Source of the DNA: Rubrivirga marina
GTDB taxonomy: Bacteria > Bacteroidota > Rhodothermia > Rhodothermales > Rubricoccaceae
DNA: 64,000 nt
Reading direction: 5' to 3'
Assembly: GCF_002283365.1 (NCBI RefSeq)
Contig: NZ_MQWD01000005.1
Coordinates: 1-64,000 of the forward strand
Shown here: positions 1 through 8,722 of the stretch, piece by piece
Numbering within the stretch: the first letter of the stretch is position 1
How the letters are laid out: the number at the start of each line of letters is the position of its first letter
Notes under the pieces: generated by a model
Told to the model about the DNA's origin: nothing
Seen by the model: only the letters and a program-made list of their open reading frames with translations
Database searches by the model: none
Position numbers and translations under genes: made by a program

Positions 1-22
1 ACAGCCCTAAACCCCCGCACCC

Positions 23-490
23 ATGACCCGCTCCTTTTTCCCCCGCCGCGCCGTCTTCACCGCGCTCCTCGTCGCCCCCCTCGCCCTCGCCGCCTGCGGC
101 GACGGCGACGCCGTCCAGGAGACCGCCGACCCCGCCCCGACGACCGACGCCATGCCGGACATGCCGGGCATGGGCGCGGAGGCCGCGAGCGGCCCGGTCG
201 AGGCCGAGGTCGTCGACGGCGTCCAGACCGTCGAGATCGAGGCCGGGCGGATGGGCTACGCCCCCCGCGAGATCCGGCTCCAGGCCGGCGTCCCCACCCG
301 GCTCGTCTTTACGCGGACGGTCGAGGACGAGTGCTCGTCCCAGGTCACCCTCCCCGCCTACGGCGTCGAGGCCACCGACCTCCCGCTCGGCGAGCCGGTC
401 GCCATCGAGTTCACGCCGACCGAGGCGGGCGAGGTCGAGTGGGTCTGCGGCATGGACATGCAGCGCGGGACGATCGCCGTCGTCTCCTAG
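23..490 (+). CDS. Cupredoxin-domain lipoprotein
   Basis: A 155-residue secreted protein. Residues 1-24 form a signal peptide ending in a lipobox (LAAC), so it should be lipid-anchored in the periplasm. A Met-rich linker (MPDMPGMG) follows. The C-terminal domain (about residues 70-155) has the cupredoxin pattern: a lone Cys (DECSSQV), the FTPTEAGEVEWVCGMDM stretch and a final beta strand, as in proteins that bind Cu(I)/Cu(II) outside the inner membrane. A periplasmic copper carrier is inferred. It heads a copper/envelope gene run on the plus strand and lies about 90 bp before a DUF411 protein. The start is the ATG at 23; an earlier start cannot be judged so near the window edge. Confidence 0.75.
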   Translation: MTRSFFPRRAVFTALLVAPLALAACGDGDAVQETADPAPTTDAMPDMPGMGAEAASGPVEAEVVDGVQTVEIEAGRMGYAPREIRLQAGVPTRLVFTRTVEDECSSQVTLPAYGVEATDLPLGEPVAIEFTPTEAGEVEWVCGMDMQRGTIAVVS

Positions 491-584
491 CCCCGTACGG
501 TCCCCCAGGGGCGTCCCGCCCGCGGCCTCCGCGGGCGGCGCCCTCCCCAGCGTGCGGCCCGTCCGCCCCAGCCCCAGCCCGCCC

Positions 585-1091
585 ATGGCGCGTACCATCG
601 CCGCCACCACGGTCCTCGCCGTCGCTCTCGCCGCCTGCTCCCCGGGCTCGCCCCGGCCCGGTTCCGCCGACGCCCCGGACGCCGCCGCCCCGGCGGCCGC
701 GAACGGGGCCGCGTCGCTCCCGACCGTCACCGTGTACAAGTCGCCCACGTGCGGGTGCTGCGCGTCGTGGGTCGACCACCTCCGCGCGTACGGCTTCCCC
801 ACCGAGACCGTGGAGACGGACGACGTGCAGGCCGTGAAAGCGGAGCACGGGGTCCCCGCCGCCCTCCAGTCGTGCCACACGGCCGTGGTGGACGGCTACG
901 TCGTGGAGGGCCACGTCCCCGCCGCCGACGTCGCCCGCCTGCTCAGCGAGGCCCCCGAGGCGACGGGGCTCGCCGTGCCCGGGATGCCCGTCGGGTCGCC
1001 CGGTATGGAGCAGGGCGACGCGGTCCAGCCCTACGACGTGCTCCTCGTCGCCGACGGCCAGACCTCGGTGTTCGCCGGCCACGGTCGCTAG
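585..1091 (+). CDS. DUF411 metal-binding lipoprotein
   Basis: The ATG at 585 is preferred to the in-frame GTG at 552 because it places a clean lipoprotein signal (MARTIAATTVLAVALAAC) at the N-terminus. The mature domain carries the DUF411 hallmark VYKSPTCGCCASWVDHL, then SCHTAVVDGYVVEGHVP and the late GMPVGSPGME segment. DUF411 proteins are small periplasmic metal-associated proteins found next to copper resistance genes; their exact chemistry is not settled. The neighbouring cupredoxin and multicopper oxidase genes support a copper role here. The 222 bp that follow hold only a weak reading frame (from 1118) and a GC-rich inverted repeat near 1156-1188. Confidence 0.85.
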   Translation: MARTIAATTVLAVALAACSPGSPRPGSADAPDAAAPAAANGAASLPTVTVYKSPTCGCCASWVDHLRAYGFPTETVETDDVQAVKAEHGVPAALQSCHTAVVDGYVVEGHVPAADVARLLSEAPEATGLAVPGMPVGSPGMEQGDAVQPYDVLLVADGQTSVFAGHGR

Positions 1092-1313
1092 CGGCCGCGG
1101 ACAGCACCCACTCCAACATGCCCACGTCCCCCACCGCAGCGTGGTCGCCGCTCGGGGTCCTCCCCCGCCGGGCGGTCGGGGGACCCGGGTCCATGCTCGC
1201 CCGGCGGGGCCTCGCCTCGTTCGTCCTCCCGGACTACCCCGCCGTCGGGGACCCCGCCAGCGCGCCGCCCGCGTTGGGCGGTGCCCTCGGTCGCAGCGCC
1301 GCTCCGTCTGCCG

Positions 1314-3155
1314 ATGCGTGACGCGGACCCCAAGCAAACTCGGACCCTCCGGTTCCGAATCTTCACGGGGCTCGTCATCGGGGTCGTGGGCGTCCTGGGC
1401 GCCCGCCTCGTCCAGCTCCAAGTGGTGGACCAGGACCGGTACGCCGAGGCCGCCCGCGACAACGCCGTCCGCGCCCGTCGCGCCGAGCCCGCTCGGGGCC
1501 GGATGTTCGACCGCCACGGGACGCTCCTCGTGGGCAACGAGGCCACGTTCACCGTCGACGTCCTCCCGTACCTCCTCCCGGCGGGCGCCGCGCCCGAGCT
1601 CGCCCGGCTCCTCGGGCTCCCCGACTCCGTCGTGGCCGCTCGCGTCGACGCCGCCCGGCGGTGGAACCCGTACCGCCCGAGCCCCATCGTCCGGGGCCTC
1701 CCGCTCGCCGGGGTCGCGCGCCTGGAAGAGGCCCTCTTCCGGCTCCCGGGCGTCAGCGTCGCCGAGGGCCAACGGCGGCGCTACGGGCCGGTCCGCGCGG
1801 CGCACACCGTCGGCACGCTCGGCGAGGTCGGCCCCGACCAGCTCGAGCGGCTCGCCGAGCAGGGCGACTACGCCCCCGGCGACCTCGTCGGCCAGACCGG
1901 GATGGAGAAGGCCTACGACGCGCTCCTCCGCGGACGGCCCGGCGCGCGCTTCGACCTCGTCGACGTCCGGGGCCGCGCCGTGGGCCGCTGGCGCGACGGG
2001 GAGCAGGACGTCGCCCCCGTCTCGGGCTACGACCTCACGCTCACGCTCGACGCGGGCCTCCAGGCCCTCGCCGAGAGCCTCTTCGTCGGCAAGCGCGGCG
2101 CGGCCGTCGCCCTGGACCCGCAGACGGGCGGGGTCCTCGCCCTCGTCTCGGCGCCCGACTACGACCCCGCCCTCCTCGCCCCGCCCATCGACCCGGCCGC
2201 GTGGCGCGCGCTGAACACGGACCCCGAGCGCCCGCTCTTCGACCGCGCCCTGCTCAGCGCCCAGCCCCTGGGCTCCACGATCAAGCCGCTCATGGGGCTG
2301 GCCGGGCTGGAGGAGGGGGCCATCACGCCCGAGACGACGTACCCCTGCACGGGGGCCTTCACCTACGGTGGGCGGCGGTTCGGCGGCCACGGCAACTACG
2401 GGCCGCTCGACGTCGCGGACGCCGTCCGGGTCTCGTGCAACGAGTTCTTCTACGCGCTCGGGCTCGAGCTCGGGCTCGACCGCTACAGCGCGTGGGGCCG
2501 CCGCGTCGGGTTCGGCGAGCCCATGCCGACCGACTTCCCGGACCAGAGCCCGGGGCTCTGGCCTGACTCGGCCTACTTCGACCGGACCTACGGCGAGGAC
2601 GGGTGGACGCGGGGGTACCTGGTCTCGCTCGGGATCGGGCAGGGGAACGTGGCCGTGACGCCCATGCAGCTCGCCCGCTACACGGCCGCGCTCGCCAACG
2701 GCGGCACGCTCGTCGCGCCCCACGCCGCCCGGCTCCTCCGCCAGCCCGACACCGGCGACGAGGTCCGGCCGGGCCTCCCGCGCCCGACCCGGCTCGGCGT
2801 TGACCCCCGGAACCTCGCCGTCGTCCGGGCCGCGATGCGGGCCGTCGTGACGGACGGGACGGCCCGCGTGGCCGCCGTCGAGGGCGTCCCCGTGGCGGGC
2901 AAGACGGGGACGGCGCAGAACCCCCAGGGCGAGGACCACTCCCTCTTCATCGCCTTCGCGCCCTACTCCGACCGGCCCGCCGACGCCCGGGTCGCGGTCG
3001 CCGTGTTCGTCGAGAACGCCGGGTTCGGCTCGACGGCGGCGGCCCCCATCGCGAGCCTCCTCATCGAGCGCTACCTGACGGGCGCCGTCGACCGCCCCGA
3101 GCTCGTCCGCCGCCTCGTCGAGGACGTGCGGAGCGAGCCGCTCGACGGCCCATGA
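1314..3155 (+). CDS. mrdA: Penicillin-binding protein 2 (class B transpeptidase)
   Basis: A 613-residue class B penicillin-binding protein that cross-links peptidoglycan during side-wall growth. It has one N-terminal membrane anchor (about residues 10-35), a PBP dimerization domain (about 40-250) and a transpeptidase domain with all three active-site motifs: S321-T-I-K324, S374-C-N376 and K530-T-G-T533. The ATG at 1314 is preferred to a GTG at 1281 because the anchor then follows a short basic tail. Its stop overlaps the dsbD start (ATGA), so the two are probably co-translated. No rodA or mreBCD genes are seen nearby, which is odd for this family and makes a stress-specific or plasmid-borne extra copy plausible. 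Confidence 0.9.
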   Translation: MRDADPKQTRTLRFRIFTGLVIGVVGVLGARLVQLQVVDQDRYAEAARDNAVRARRAEPARGRMFDRHGTLLVGNEATFTVDVLPYLLPAGAAPELARLLGLPDSVVAARVDAARRWNPYRPSPIVRGLPLAGVARLEEALFRLPGVSVAEGQRRRYGPVRAAHTVGTLGEVGPDQLERLAEQGDYAPGDLVGQTGMEKAYDALLRGRPGARFDLVDVRGRAVGRWRDGEQDVAPVSGYDLTLTLDAGLQALAESLFVGKRGAAVALDPQTGGVLALVSAPDYDPALLAPPIDPAAWRALNTDPERPLFDRALLSAQPLGSTIKPLMGLAGLEEGAITPETTYPCTGAFTYGGRRFGGHGNYGPLDVADAVRVSCNEFFYALGLELGLDRYSAWGRRVGFGEPMPTDFPDQSPGLWPDSAYFDRTYGEDGWTRGYLVSLGIGQGNVAVTPMQLARYTAALANGGTLVAPHAARLLRQPDTGDEVRPGLPRPTRLGVDPRNLAVVRAAMRAVVTDGTARVAAVEGVPVAGKTGTAQNPQGEDHSLFIAFAPYSDRPADARVAVAVFVENAGFGSTAAAPIASLLIERYLTGAVDRPELVRRLVEDVRSEPLDGP

Positions 3156-5047
3156 CGCCCATGCGCCTCCTCTCAGCCCTCCTCGCCTTCCTGCTGCTGC
3201 TGGCACCCGCGCGCGCGTGGGCGCAGGCGGGCGCGGCCCCCGGGTCCAGCGCGGAGCGGGTCGGGGTCGAGGCGGCCCTGGAGGCGGACGGCGTGCGCCC
3301 CGGCGAGGCGCTCCGGGCCGCCGTCGTGCTGACGGTCGAGGACGGGTGGCACGTCAACGCGCACCGGCCGAGCGAGGACTACCTCATCGGGACGGAGGTC
3401 TCCCTCGACGGCCGCCCCGGGTTCCTCCTCGCCGACGCCCGGTACCCCCCCGCCCGTCCCGTGGCGTTCGCTTTCGCGGACGCGCCCCTCGACGTGTACG
3501 AGGGGACCGTGCCCGTCCTCCTCTCGATCCGCGTGGGGGACACCGTCGCGCCCGGGGCCTACGGGCTGGGCGTGACCGTTCGCGTCCAGGCCTGCAACGA
3601 CCGGGTCTGCCTCGCGCCGTCCACGCTCCGTGCGGAGGTCCCGGTCCGGGTCGTCCCGGCCGGGGCCGAGACCCGGCCGGTCCACGCCGACGTCTTCGCC
3701 GCCTACGAGTCCGCCGCCTACGGGGCCGCCGGGGCCGCCGGGGGCGCCGGGGCGCCGCCAGACGCGCCGCCGGGGGGCGGGCGCGTCGAGCGCCTGCTCG
3801 CCGAGCGCGGGCCGCTCTGGGCCTTCCTGGCCATCTTCGCGATCGGCCTGGCCCTCAACCTGACGCCGTGCGTGTACCCCATGCTCTCCGTCACGGTCTC
3901 CCTGTTCGGTACCCAGGGGGAGGTCGGCCTGGGACGGTCGTTCGGGCGGGCGTTCCTCTACCTCCTCGGGATCGTCACCACGTACAGCGTCCTCGGCGTC
4001 GCGGCGGCTCTCACGGGGAGCCTTTTCGGGGGGTGGCTCCAGAGCCCGTGGATGCTGGCCGGGATCGGGGCGCTCCTCTTCGGGCTGGCCCTCAGCGCGT
4101 TCGGGCTCTACGAGATCCGGCTGCCGTCGGCGCTGACGACCCGGCTCGGCGCGGCCCACCGCGCGACGGGACCGCTGGGCCTCTACCTGTCGGGGCTCGT
4201 GGTCGGCGTGTTCGCCGCGCCCTGCATCGGGGCGCCGGTCATCGCGCTCCTGGCGTTCGTCGGGACCCGGGGCGACCCCCTCTTCGGGCTGAGCGCGCTG
4301 TCGGTGCTCGCCCTGGGGCTCGGCCTGCCCTACCTCGTGCTGGGCACGTTCAGCGGGCTGCTCTCGCGGCTGCCTCGGTCCGGCGTCTGGATGGTGTGGG
4401 TCAAGAAGCTGTTCGGCGTCGTGCTCCTCGGGGCCGCCCTCTTCTACCTCGGCCTCGCGGTAGCCCCCGCCCGAGCGATCTACGCGGTGCCGCTCGCCCT
4501 CGTCGCCGGGGGGCTCTACCTCGGCTTCGCCGAGACGTCGGCCCGGCGGACCCCCGGGTTCCGGTGGGTCGCGAGGGCCGTGGGCGGGACGGCCGTGGTC
4601 CTGGGCCTCGCGGCGTTCGTTCAGTTTGGCGAGCCCGGCGTCGCCTGGAGGCCGTACTCGGACGCGGCGCTCCGCGACGCGCGGGCCGAGGGCCGCCCCG
4701 TCCTCCTCGACTTCACGGCCGACTGGTGCATCCCGTGCCTCGAGCTCGACCAGGTCACCTTCACCGACGGGGACGTCATCGAGGCGACCGGGGGGGTCGC
4801 CCGGCTCAAGGTGGACCTCACCCACTTCGATTCCCCAGGGGCCGAGGCCCTCCGCCAGCGGTTCGACGTGGCCGGGGTCCCGACGCTCGTGTTCCTCGGC
4901 CCCGGGGGCGACGAGGTCCCGGGCTCCCGCGTCGTCGGGTTCGTCGGGCCAGGCCCGTTCCTGGAGCACGTCGAAGGCGTCTGGCAGGAGCTCGCTCGTC
5001 GCCCGCCGCCCTCCTCCCGATCGGCCCCGGCCTCCCCATCGCCATGA
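3152..5047 (+). CDS. dsbD: Thiol:disulfide interchange protein DsbD
   Basis: A 631-residue DsbD. It has a signal peptide (residues 1-25) and an N-terminal DsbD-alpha domain (about 35-180) containing the Cys pair of QACNDRVC. About eight membrane segments follow (roughly 205-490), with the redox cysteines C240 (NLTPCVYP) and C358 (AAPCIGAP). The C-terminal thioredoxin domain has C526-I-P-C529. DsbD passes electrons from cytoplasmic thioredoxin to periplasmic partners. It overlaps the upstream PBP2 gene and the downstream TlpA gene by 4 bp each. In this setting it likely keeps copper-exposed periplasmic thiols reduced, as Scs-type proteins do; that role is inferred. Confidence 0.92.
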   Translation: MTPMRLLSALLAFLLLLAPARAWAQAGAAPGSSAERVGVEAALEADGVRPGEALRAAVVLTVEDGWHVNAHRPSEDYLIGTEVSLDGRPGFLLADARYPPARPVAFAFADAPLDVYEGTVPVLLSIRVGDTVAPGAYGLGVTVRVQACNDRVCLAPSTLRAEVPVRVVPAGAETRPVHADVFAAYESAAYGAAGAAGGAGAPPDAPPGGGRVERLLAERGPLWAFLAIFAIGLALNLTPCVYPMLSVTVSLFGTQGEVGLGRSFGRAFLYLLGIVTTYSVLGVAAALTGSLFGGWLQSPWMLAGIGALLFGLALSAFGLYEIRLPSALTTRLGAAHRATGPLGLYLSGLVVGVFAAPCIGAPVIALLAFVGTRGDPLFGLSALSVLALGLGLPYLVLGTFSGLLSRLPRSGVWMVWVKKLFGVVLLGAALFYLGLAVAPARAIYAVPLALVAGGLYLGFAETSARRTPGFRWVARAVGGTAVVLGLAAFVQFGEPGVAWRPYSDAALRDARAEGRPVLLDFTADWCIPCLELDQVTFTDGDVIEATGGVARLKVDLTHFDSPGAEALRQRFDVAGVPTLVFLGPGGDEVPGSRVVGFVGPGPFLEHVEGVWQELARRPPPSSRSAPASPSP

Positions 5048-5613
5048 CCGCCCGCCTCCCCGTACTCCTCCTCGCCGTCGTGGCGGGGTGCGCCGACGAG
5101 CCTCCGGAGCCCCCCTCCTCGGCTGCGGCGCCTCCCCCCGCCGCCCTCGCCGAGCTCGACACGCTCGCCTTCCCCGCGCCGGACTTCGAGCGGCCCGCAC
5201 TCGACGGCGGCCCGTTCCGGCTCTCCGACCACCGCGGCGAGGTCGTGCTCGTTAACTTCTGGGCCACGTGGTGCCTCCCGTGCCGGGTCGAGACGCCGGA
5301 GTTCGTGGCGCTCCAGGACGAACTGGGGGACGAGGGCGTCCGCTTCGTGGGCGTCTCGCTCGACGAGGGCGGCTTCGACGACGTCCGGCCCTTCGCCGAG
5401 GAGTTCGGGGTGACCTACCCGCTCGTCCTGGACGACGGGGCGCTCCTCGAGCCCTACGGCGGCCTGGTGGCCCTCCCGACCACGCTCCTCGTCGACCGCG
5501 ACGGGGTCGTCCGGTACCGCCTGCGGGGCTTGACCTCGGACGAACAGCTCCGCCCGCTCCTCCGCGCCCTTCTCGACGCGCCACGCCCGGCGCCCGGCTC
5601 CGCAACGCCGTGA
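5044..5613 (+). CDS. TlpA/ResA-type periplasmic thioredoxin
   Basis: A 189-residue thioredoxin-fold protein of the AhpC/TSA-TlpA group. The N-terminus (MTARLPVLLLAVVAGC) is a lipoprotein-type signal. The active site reads NFWATWCLPCRVE (a CxPC motif with Leu-Pro), and the cis-proline loop is LVALPTTLLVDRDG. The start is fixed by an ATGA overlap with the dsbD stop, so DsbD is its likely electron donor. Probable role: reduction of disulfides, or of cysteines on metal-loading proteins, outside the inner membrane. It ends 11 bp before the multicopper oxidase. Confidence 0.88.
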   Translation: MTARLPVLLLAVVAGCADEPPEPPSSAAAPPPAALAELDTLAFPAPDFERPALDGGPFRLSDHRGEVVLVNFWATWCLPCRVETPEFVALQDELGDEGVRFVGVSLDEGGFDDVRPFAEEFGVTYPLVLDDGALLEPYGGLVALPTTLLVDRDGVVRYRLRGLTSDEQLRPLLRALLDAPRPAPGSATP

Positions 5614-5624
5614 CGGATCCACCG

Positions 5625-7160
5625 ATGGCCCCCTCCTTGCCGACACGGTCCACGACGGACCGCCGCACGTTCCTCCGCAGCGGCACCGCCGCGCTGGCGG
5701 GCCTCGCGGTCGGCGGACCCCTCCTCGCCGGGTGCCGCGACGCCGACCGGGCCGCGGCGGCACTCCCGGCCCGGCGGCCGGTCGCCGACGGCCCCGCCCG
5801 GGAGGTCCGCCTGGTGGCCGGGCCGGTCGAGGTCGAGCTCGCCCCCGGCCGCGTCTGGCGGACCTGGGGCTACAACGGGCAGTACCCCGGCCCCGAGATC
5901 CGCGTCCGCGAGGGCGAGCGGCTCCGCGTCACCGTCGAGAACGACCTCCCCGGAGTCGGCACGACGGTCCACTGGCACGGCGTCCCCGTCCCGAACCCGA
6001 TGGACGGCGTGCCCGGCCTGACGCAGGAGCCGATCCCGCCGGGCGGCCGGACGGTCTACGAGTTCGAGGCGACGCCCTCCGGGAGCTACATGTACCACAG
6101 CCACCAGGGCCTCCAGCTCGACCGGGGCTTGCTCGGTCCGCTCGTCGTCGAAGAGACGACGCCCCACGTCGAGTACGACCGCGAGCACGTCCTCGTCCTC
6201 GACGACGTGCTGATGGACGCCCCGAGGCCGCTCAGCGAGCTGGTCGAGGACGGCGACGGTGGGATGGGGATGATGGGGCGGGGCGGGATGATGGGCCGCA
6301 TGAGGGGACGGGACCGGGGGCAGGGCGGCGGGCGGGAGCGCGGCGGCGGGATGATGGACGGCATGACGGGCGGGGTCGTCCCGCCCTACGCCGGCCTGGC
6401 CGTCAACGGCCGCCTCCCCGAGGCCCCGGCCGAGTTCGAGGTCCGGCGCGGCGAGCGCGTCCGGCTCCGGCTCATCAACCCCGGCGGGGCCACGACCTAC
6501 CGCGTCGCCATGGGCGGCCACCGGATGACCGTGACCCACACGGACGGGCGGCCCGTCGAGCCGGTCACGGTCGACCGCCTCACGATCGGGATGGGCGAGC
6601 GCTACGACGTCGTGGTCGAGGCCGACAACCCCGGCGTCTGGCCCCTCGTCGCGGCGACGGTCGAGGGCGACAGCGCCCCGGCCCGCGCCGTGCTCCGCTA
6701 CGCCGGCGCCGCCGGCTCCTCCCTCCGCGACGGGCTCCCCGAGGGCCTCCAGGGCGGCCGGGCGCTCCGCTACGGCGACCTCCAGTCGGTCGAGACGCTC
6801 CCGGCGGAGGGCGCGCCGGACCGCACGTTCGACCTCCGACTCTCGGGGGGGATGATGATGGCCCCCGACGTGTGGACGATGGGCGGGGAGGCGTACCCCG
6901 ACGCCGCGCCGCTCGAGGTCCGCGAGGGCGAGCGCGTCCGAGTGGACATGTCGAACATGAGCATGATGCTCCACCCGATGCACCTCCACGGCCACTTCTT
7001 CCGGACGGGGAACGTGCTCAAGGACACCGTCCAGGTCGCGCCCCACATGGGCCGGGCCTCGTTCGAGTTCGTCGCCGACAACCCGGGCCGGTGGTTCTTC
7101 CACTGCCACAACCTCTACCACCTCCACGCCGGGATGGCCCGCGAGGTCCGCTACGTATGA
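5625..7160 (+). CDS. copA: CopA-type multicopper oxidase (Tat-exported)
   Basis: A 511-residue multicopper oxidase. A twin-arginine signal (TDRRTFLRSG) precedes a hydrophobic stretch, so it is exported folded. Three cupredoxin domains carry the four copper signatures in order: HWHG, YHSHQGL, HPMHLHGH and HCHNLYHLHAGM. Between domains 1 and 2 is an insert very rich in Met, Gly and Arg (about residues 205-250, MGMMGRGGMMGRMRG), typical of PcoA/CopA enzymes that bind Cu(I). The enzyme should oxidize Cu(I) to less toxic Cu(II) in the periplasm. The symbol copA here means the oxidase, not the P-type ATPase. The ATG at 5625 is chosen because it gives the Tat signal. The stop overlaps the next start (ATGA). 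Confidence 0.93.
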   Translation: MAPSLPTRSTTDRRTFLRSGTAALAGLAVGGPLLAGCRDADRAAAALPARRPVADGPAREVRLVAGPVEVELAPGRVWRTWGYNGQYPGPEIRVREGERLRVTVENDLPGVGTTVHWHGVPVPNPMDGVPGLTQEPIPPGGRTVYEFEATPSGSYMYHSHQGLQLDRGLLGPLVVEETTPHVEYDREHVLVLDDVLMDAPRPLSELVEDGDGGMGMMGRGGMMGRMRGRDRGQGGGRERGGGMMDGMTGGVVPPYAGLAVNGRLPEAPAEFEVRRGERVRLRLINPGGATTYRVAMGGHRMTVTHTDGRPVEPVTVDRLTIGMGERYDVVVEADNPGVWPLVAATVEGDSAPARAVLRYAGAAGSSLRDGLPEGLQGGRALRYGDLQSVETLPAEGAPDRTFDLRLSGGMMMAPDVWTMGGEAYPDAAPLEVREGERVRVDMSNMSMMLHPMHLHGHFFRTGNVLKDTVQVAPHMGRASFEFVADNPGRWFFHCHNLYHLHAGMAREVRYV

Positions 7161-7819
7161 CCGACCGCCCCGCCACTGCCGCCCCGGACTGGACCGAGCG
7201 CGTCCGCGCCGTCTACGACCGCGTGGCCCCGCGCTACGACCTCGCCCTCTCGCTCTACCCGCTCGTCGGCTTCCGCGCCGGGGCCTACCGTCGCCACGCC
7301 CTCCGCGCGCTCGACGTCCGGCCCGGCCACACCGTCCTCGACCTCGGCTGCGGCACCGGCCGCAACCTCCCGCCCCTCGCCCAGGCGGTCGGGGACGCGG
7401 GGCGCGTGGTGGGCCTCGACGTGTCCTCGGGCGCCCTCGCGGAGGCCCACGCCCGCACGCGCCACCTCCCGCAGGTGGACCTCGTCCAGGCCGACGCGCT
7501 CACGGCCGACCTCGGCGCGCCCGACCGCGTCCTCGCCACGTTCTCGCTCTCGATGATGCCGGACCCCGAGGCCGTCGTCGCCCGGGTCGCGGGCGCGCTC
7601 GCCCCCGGCGGGCGCCTCGCCGTGCTCGACTTCCGCATCCCCCGCTCGTGGCCCGGCCTCGTCCAGACGGCCGCCTTCGCGCTCGCCGCCCCGTTCGGGG
7701 AGACGTGGGAGATGGCCCGGCGCGACCTCCGCCCGGTCGTCGCCCGGCACGTCGCGCTCGACGCCGACCGCTCGTTCTACGGCGGTGGGGCCTACGTCGT
7801 GGCGGGGGCGGGCCGCTAG
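7157..7819 (+). CDS. Class I SAM-dependent methyltransferase
   Basis: A 220-residue cytoplasmic methyltransferase of the UbiE/Methyltransf_11 type. The AdoMet-binding motif I is VLDLGCGTGRNL, followed by the acidic loop VVGLDVSSGAL and post-motif DLVQADALTADL. The substrate is unknown. The C-terminus has a distinctive block: ETWEMARRDLRP followed by ALDADRSFYGGGAYV. The same block reappears as a decayed fragment at 12489-12643, next to membrane proteins that may be functional partners. Its start overlaps the oxidase stop (ATGA), making it the last gene of the copper operon. It is convergent with merR, 10 bp away. Confidence 0.85.
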   Translation: MTDRPATAAPDWTERVRAVYDRVAPRYDLALSLYPLVGFRAGAYRRHALRALDVRPGHTVLDLGCGTGRNLPPLAQAVGDAGRVVGLDVSSGALAEAHARTRHLPQVDLVQADALTADLGAPDRVLATFSLSMMPDPEAVVARVAGALAPGGRLAVLDFRIPRSWPGLVQTAAFALAAPFGETWEMARRDLRPVVARHVALDADRSFYGGGAYVVAGAGR

Positions 7820-7829
7820 CTGGCGTCCG

Positions 7830-8237
7830 CTACGCCCCCCGCAGCGTGTCGAGGATGGGGCACGCGCTCCGCGGCCCGGCCCCGGGGCAGGCGTCGGCCA
7901 GCGCCCGCAGCGCGTCGCGGATCGACGCCAGGTCCCGGAGCTTCTCTTCCACGTCGGCCAGCTTCGCCAGCGCCTCCGCGCGGACGTCGCCGCACCCGCC
8001 CTCCGGCGCGTCGAGCCCGACCTCCAGCAGACCGCCGGCCTCGGAGAGCGTGAACCCGAGCTCCTGCGCCCGCTTCACGAACCGGATCCGCTCGACGTAC
8101 GCCGGCCCGTAGAGCCGGTACCCCGACGGGCTCCGGCGCGGCGGCGGGATGAGCCCCCGCTCCTCGTAGTAGCGGACCGTCTCGGACGTCACGCCGGAGG
8201 CGTCGGCCACCTGGCCCCGGGTCATGGTCGTGCTCAT
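7830..8237 (-). CDS. merR: MerR-family metal-responsive regulator
   Basis: A 135-residue MerR protein. The N-terminal winged helix-turn-helix (SETVRYYEERGLI) is followed by a dimerization coiled coil. The cysteines fall exactly where mercury-type MerR has its ligands when counted from the first Met: C82 (GGCGDV), C117 and C126 (spaced nine apart near the C-terminus). Cu(I) sensors such as CueR lack the first Cys and space the last two by eight, so a divalent soft metal such as Hg(II), or Zn/Pb, is favoured as inducer. It is the last gene of a nine-gene minus-strand operon, 4 bp after the SnoaL-like gene. It probably regulates the operon promoter upstream of 11895, although no operator could be fixed there. 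Confidence 0.85.
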   Translation of the reverse strand: MSTTMTRGQVADASGVTSETVRYYEERGLIPPPRRSPSGYRLYGPAYVERIRFVKRAQELGFTLSEAGGLLEVGLDAPEGGCGDVRAEALAKLADVEEKLRDLASIRDALRALADACPGAGPRSACPILDTLRGA

Positions 8238-8241
8238 GAGC

Positions 8242-8718
8242 TCAGCGGCGGGGGCGGCTCAGGTGCGTGTGGACGATCTGCCAGGGGCCGTCGTCGGCCC
8301 GCTCGAAGACCGTCGTGAACACGCCGTCGCTCTCGACGGGCTCGCCGTCGTGCTGGGCCGAGAGCGTATAGCGGCCCGTCGCGACCGCCAGCCGGTCGCC
8401 GGTCCGGACGTGGACGTCGCGGTGGCGGAAGTCGAGGCTGTCGAGGGCGACGAGCTCGGGGCCGAGGTGGCCGTCGCGGTAGGCCGCCCACGAACTGTCG
8501 ACGCCGCCTTGCTCGAAGACCACCACGTCGGGGTCGGCCGACCACAGGCCGTCGAGCGCGGCCATGTCGGCGTCGCGGAAGGCCCGCTCCTGGGCGTCGA
8601 GCACGGTCCGGACGTCGGGCGGCGCGGGCGCGTCTGCAGGGGCCGCCGGGTCGCCCGCGTCGGCGCAGGCGGCGAGGCCGAGGGCGGCGAGCACGATCAG
8701 GGAGAGGCGGAGCGGCAT
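8242..8718 (-). CDS. SnoaL/NTF2-like lipoprotein
   Basis: A 158-residue protein. The first 18 residues are a lipoprotein signal (LGLAAC), so it sits on the periplasmic side. The mature part matches the NTF2/SnoaL-like fold of small cone-shaped domains: an N-terminal helix (VLDAQERAFRDADM), VVVFEQGG, then strand-rich VFTTVFERADDGPWQIVHTHLS. Such domains may be enzymes or simple ligand-binding modules; no catalytic residues can be assigned. It sits between an HMA lipoprotein gene and merR with gaps of only 4 bp each, so it belongs to the metal operon, but its role there is unknown. Confidence 0.7.
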   Translation of the reverse strand: MPLRLSLIVLAALGLAACADAGDPAAPADAPAPPDVRTVLDAQERAFRDADMAALDGLWSADPDVVVFEQGGVDSSWAAYRDGHLGPELVALDSLDFRHRDVHVRTGDRLAVATGRYTLSAQHDGEPVESDGVFTTVFERADDGPWQIVHTHLSRPRR

Positions 8719-8722
8719 GTAA

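Noticed and set aside
1118-1321. Possible small gene between DUF411 and PBP2
   Set aside because: The roughly 67-residue product is low in complexity and has no recognisable feature, and it overlaps the PBP2 start.
411-3206. Very long minus-strand open frame opposite DUF411 and PBP2
   Set aside because: Shadow of GC-rich coding DNA: low-complexity Arg/Gly/Glu product without domains, opposite genes with clear motifs.
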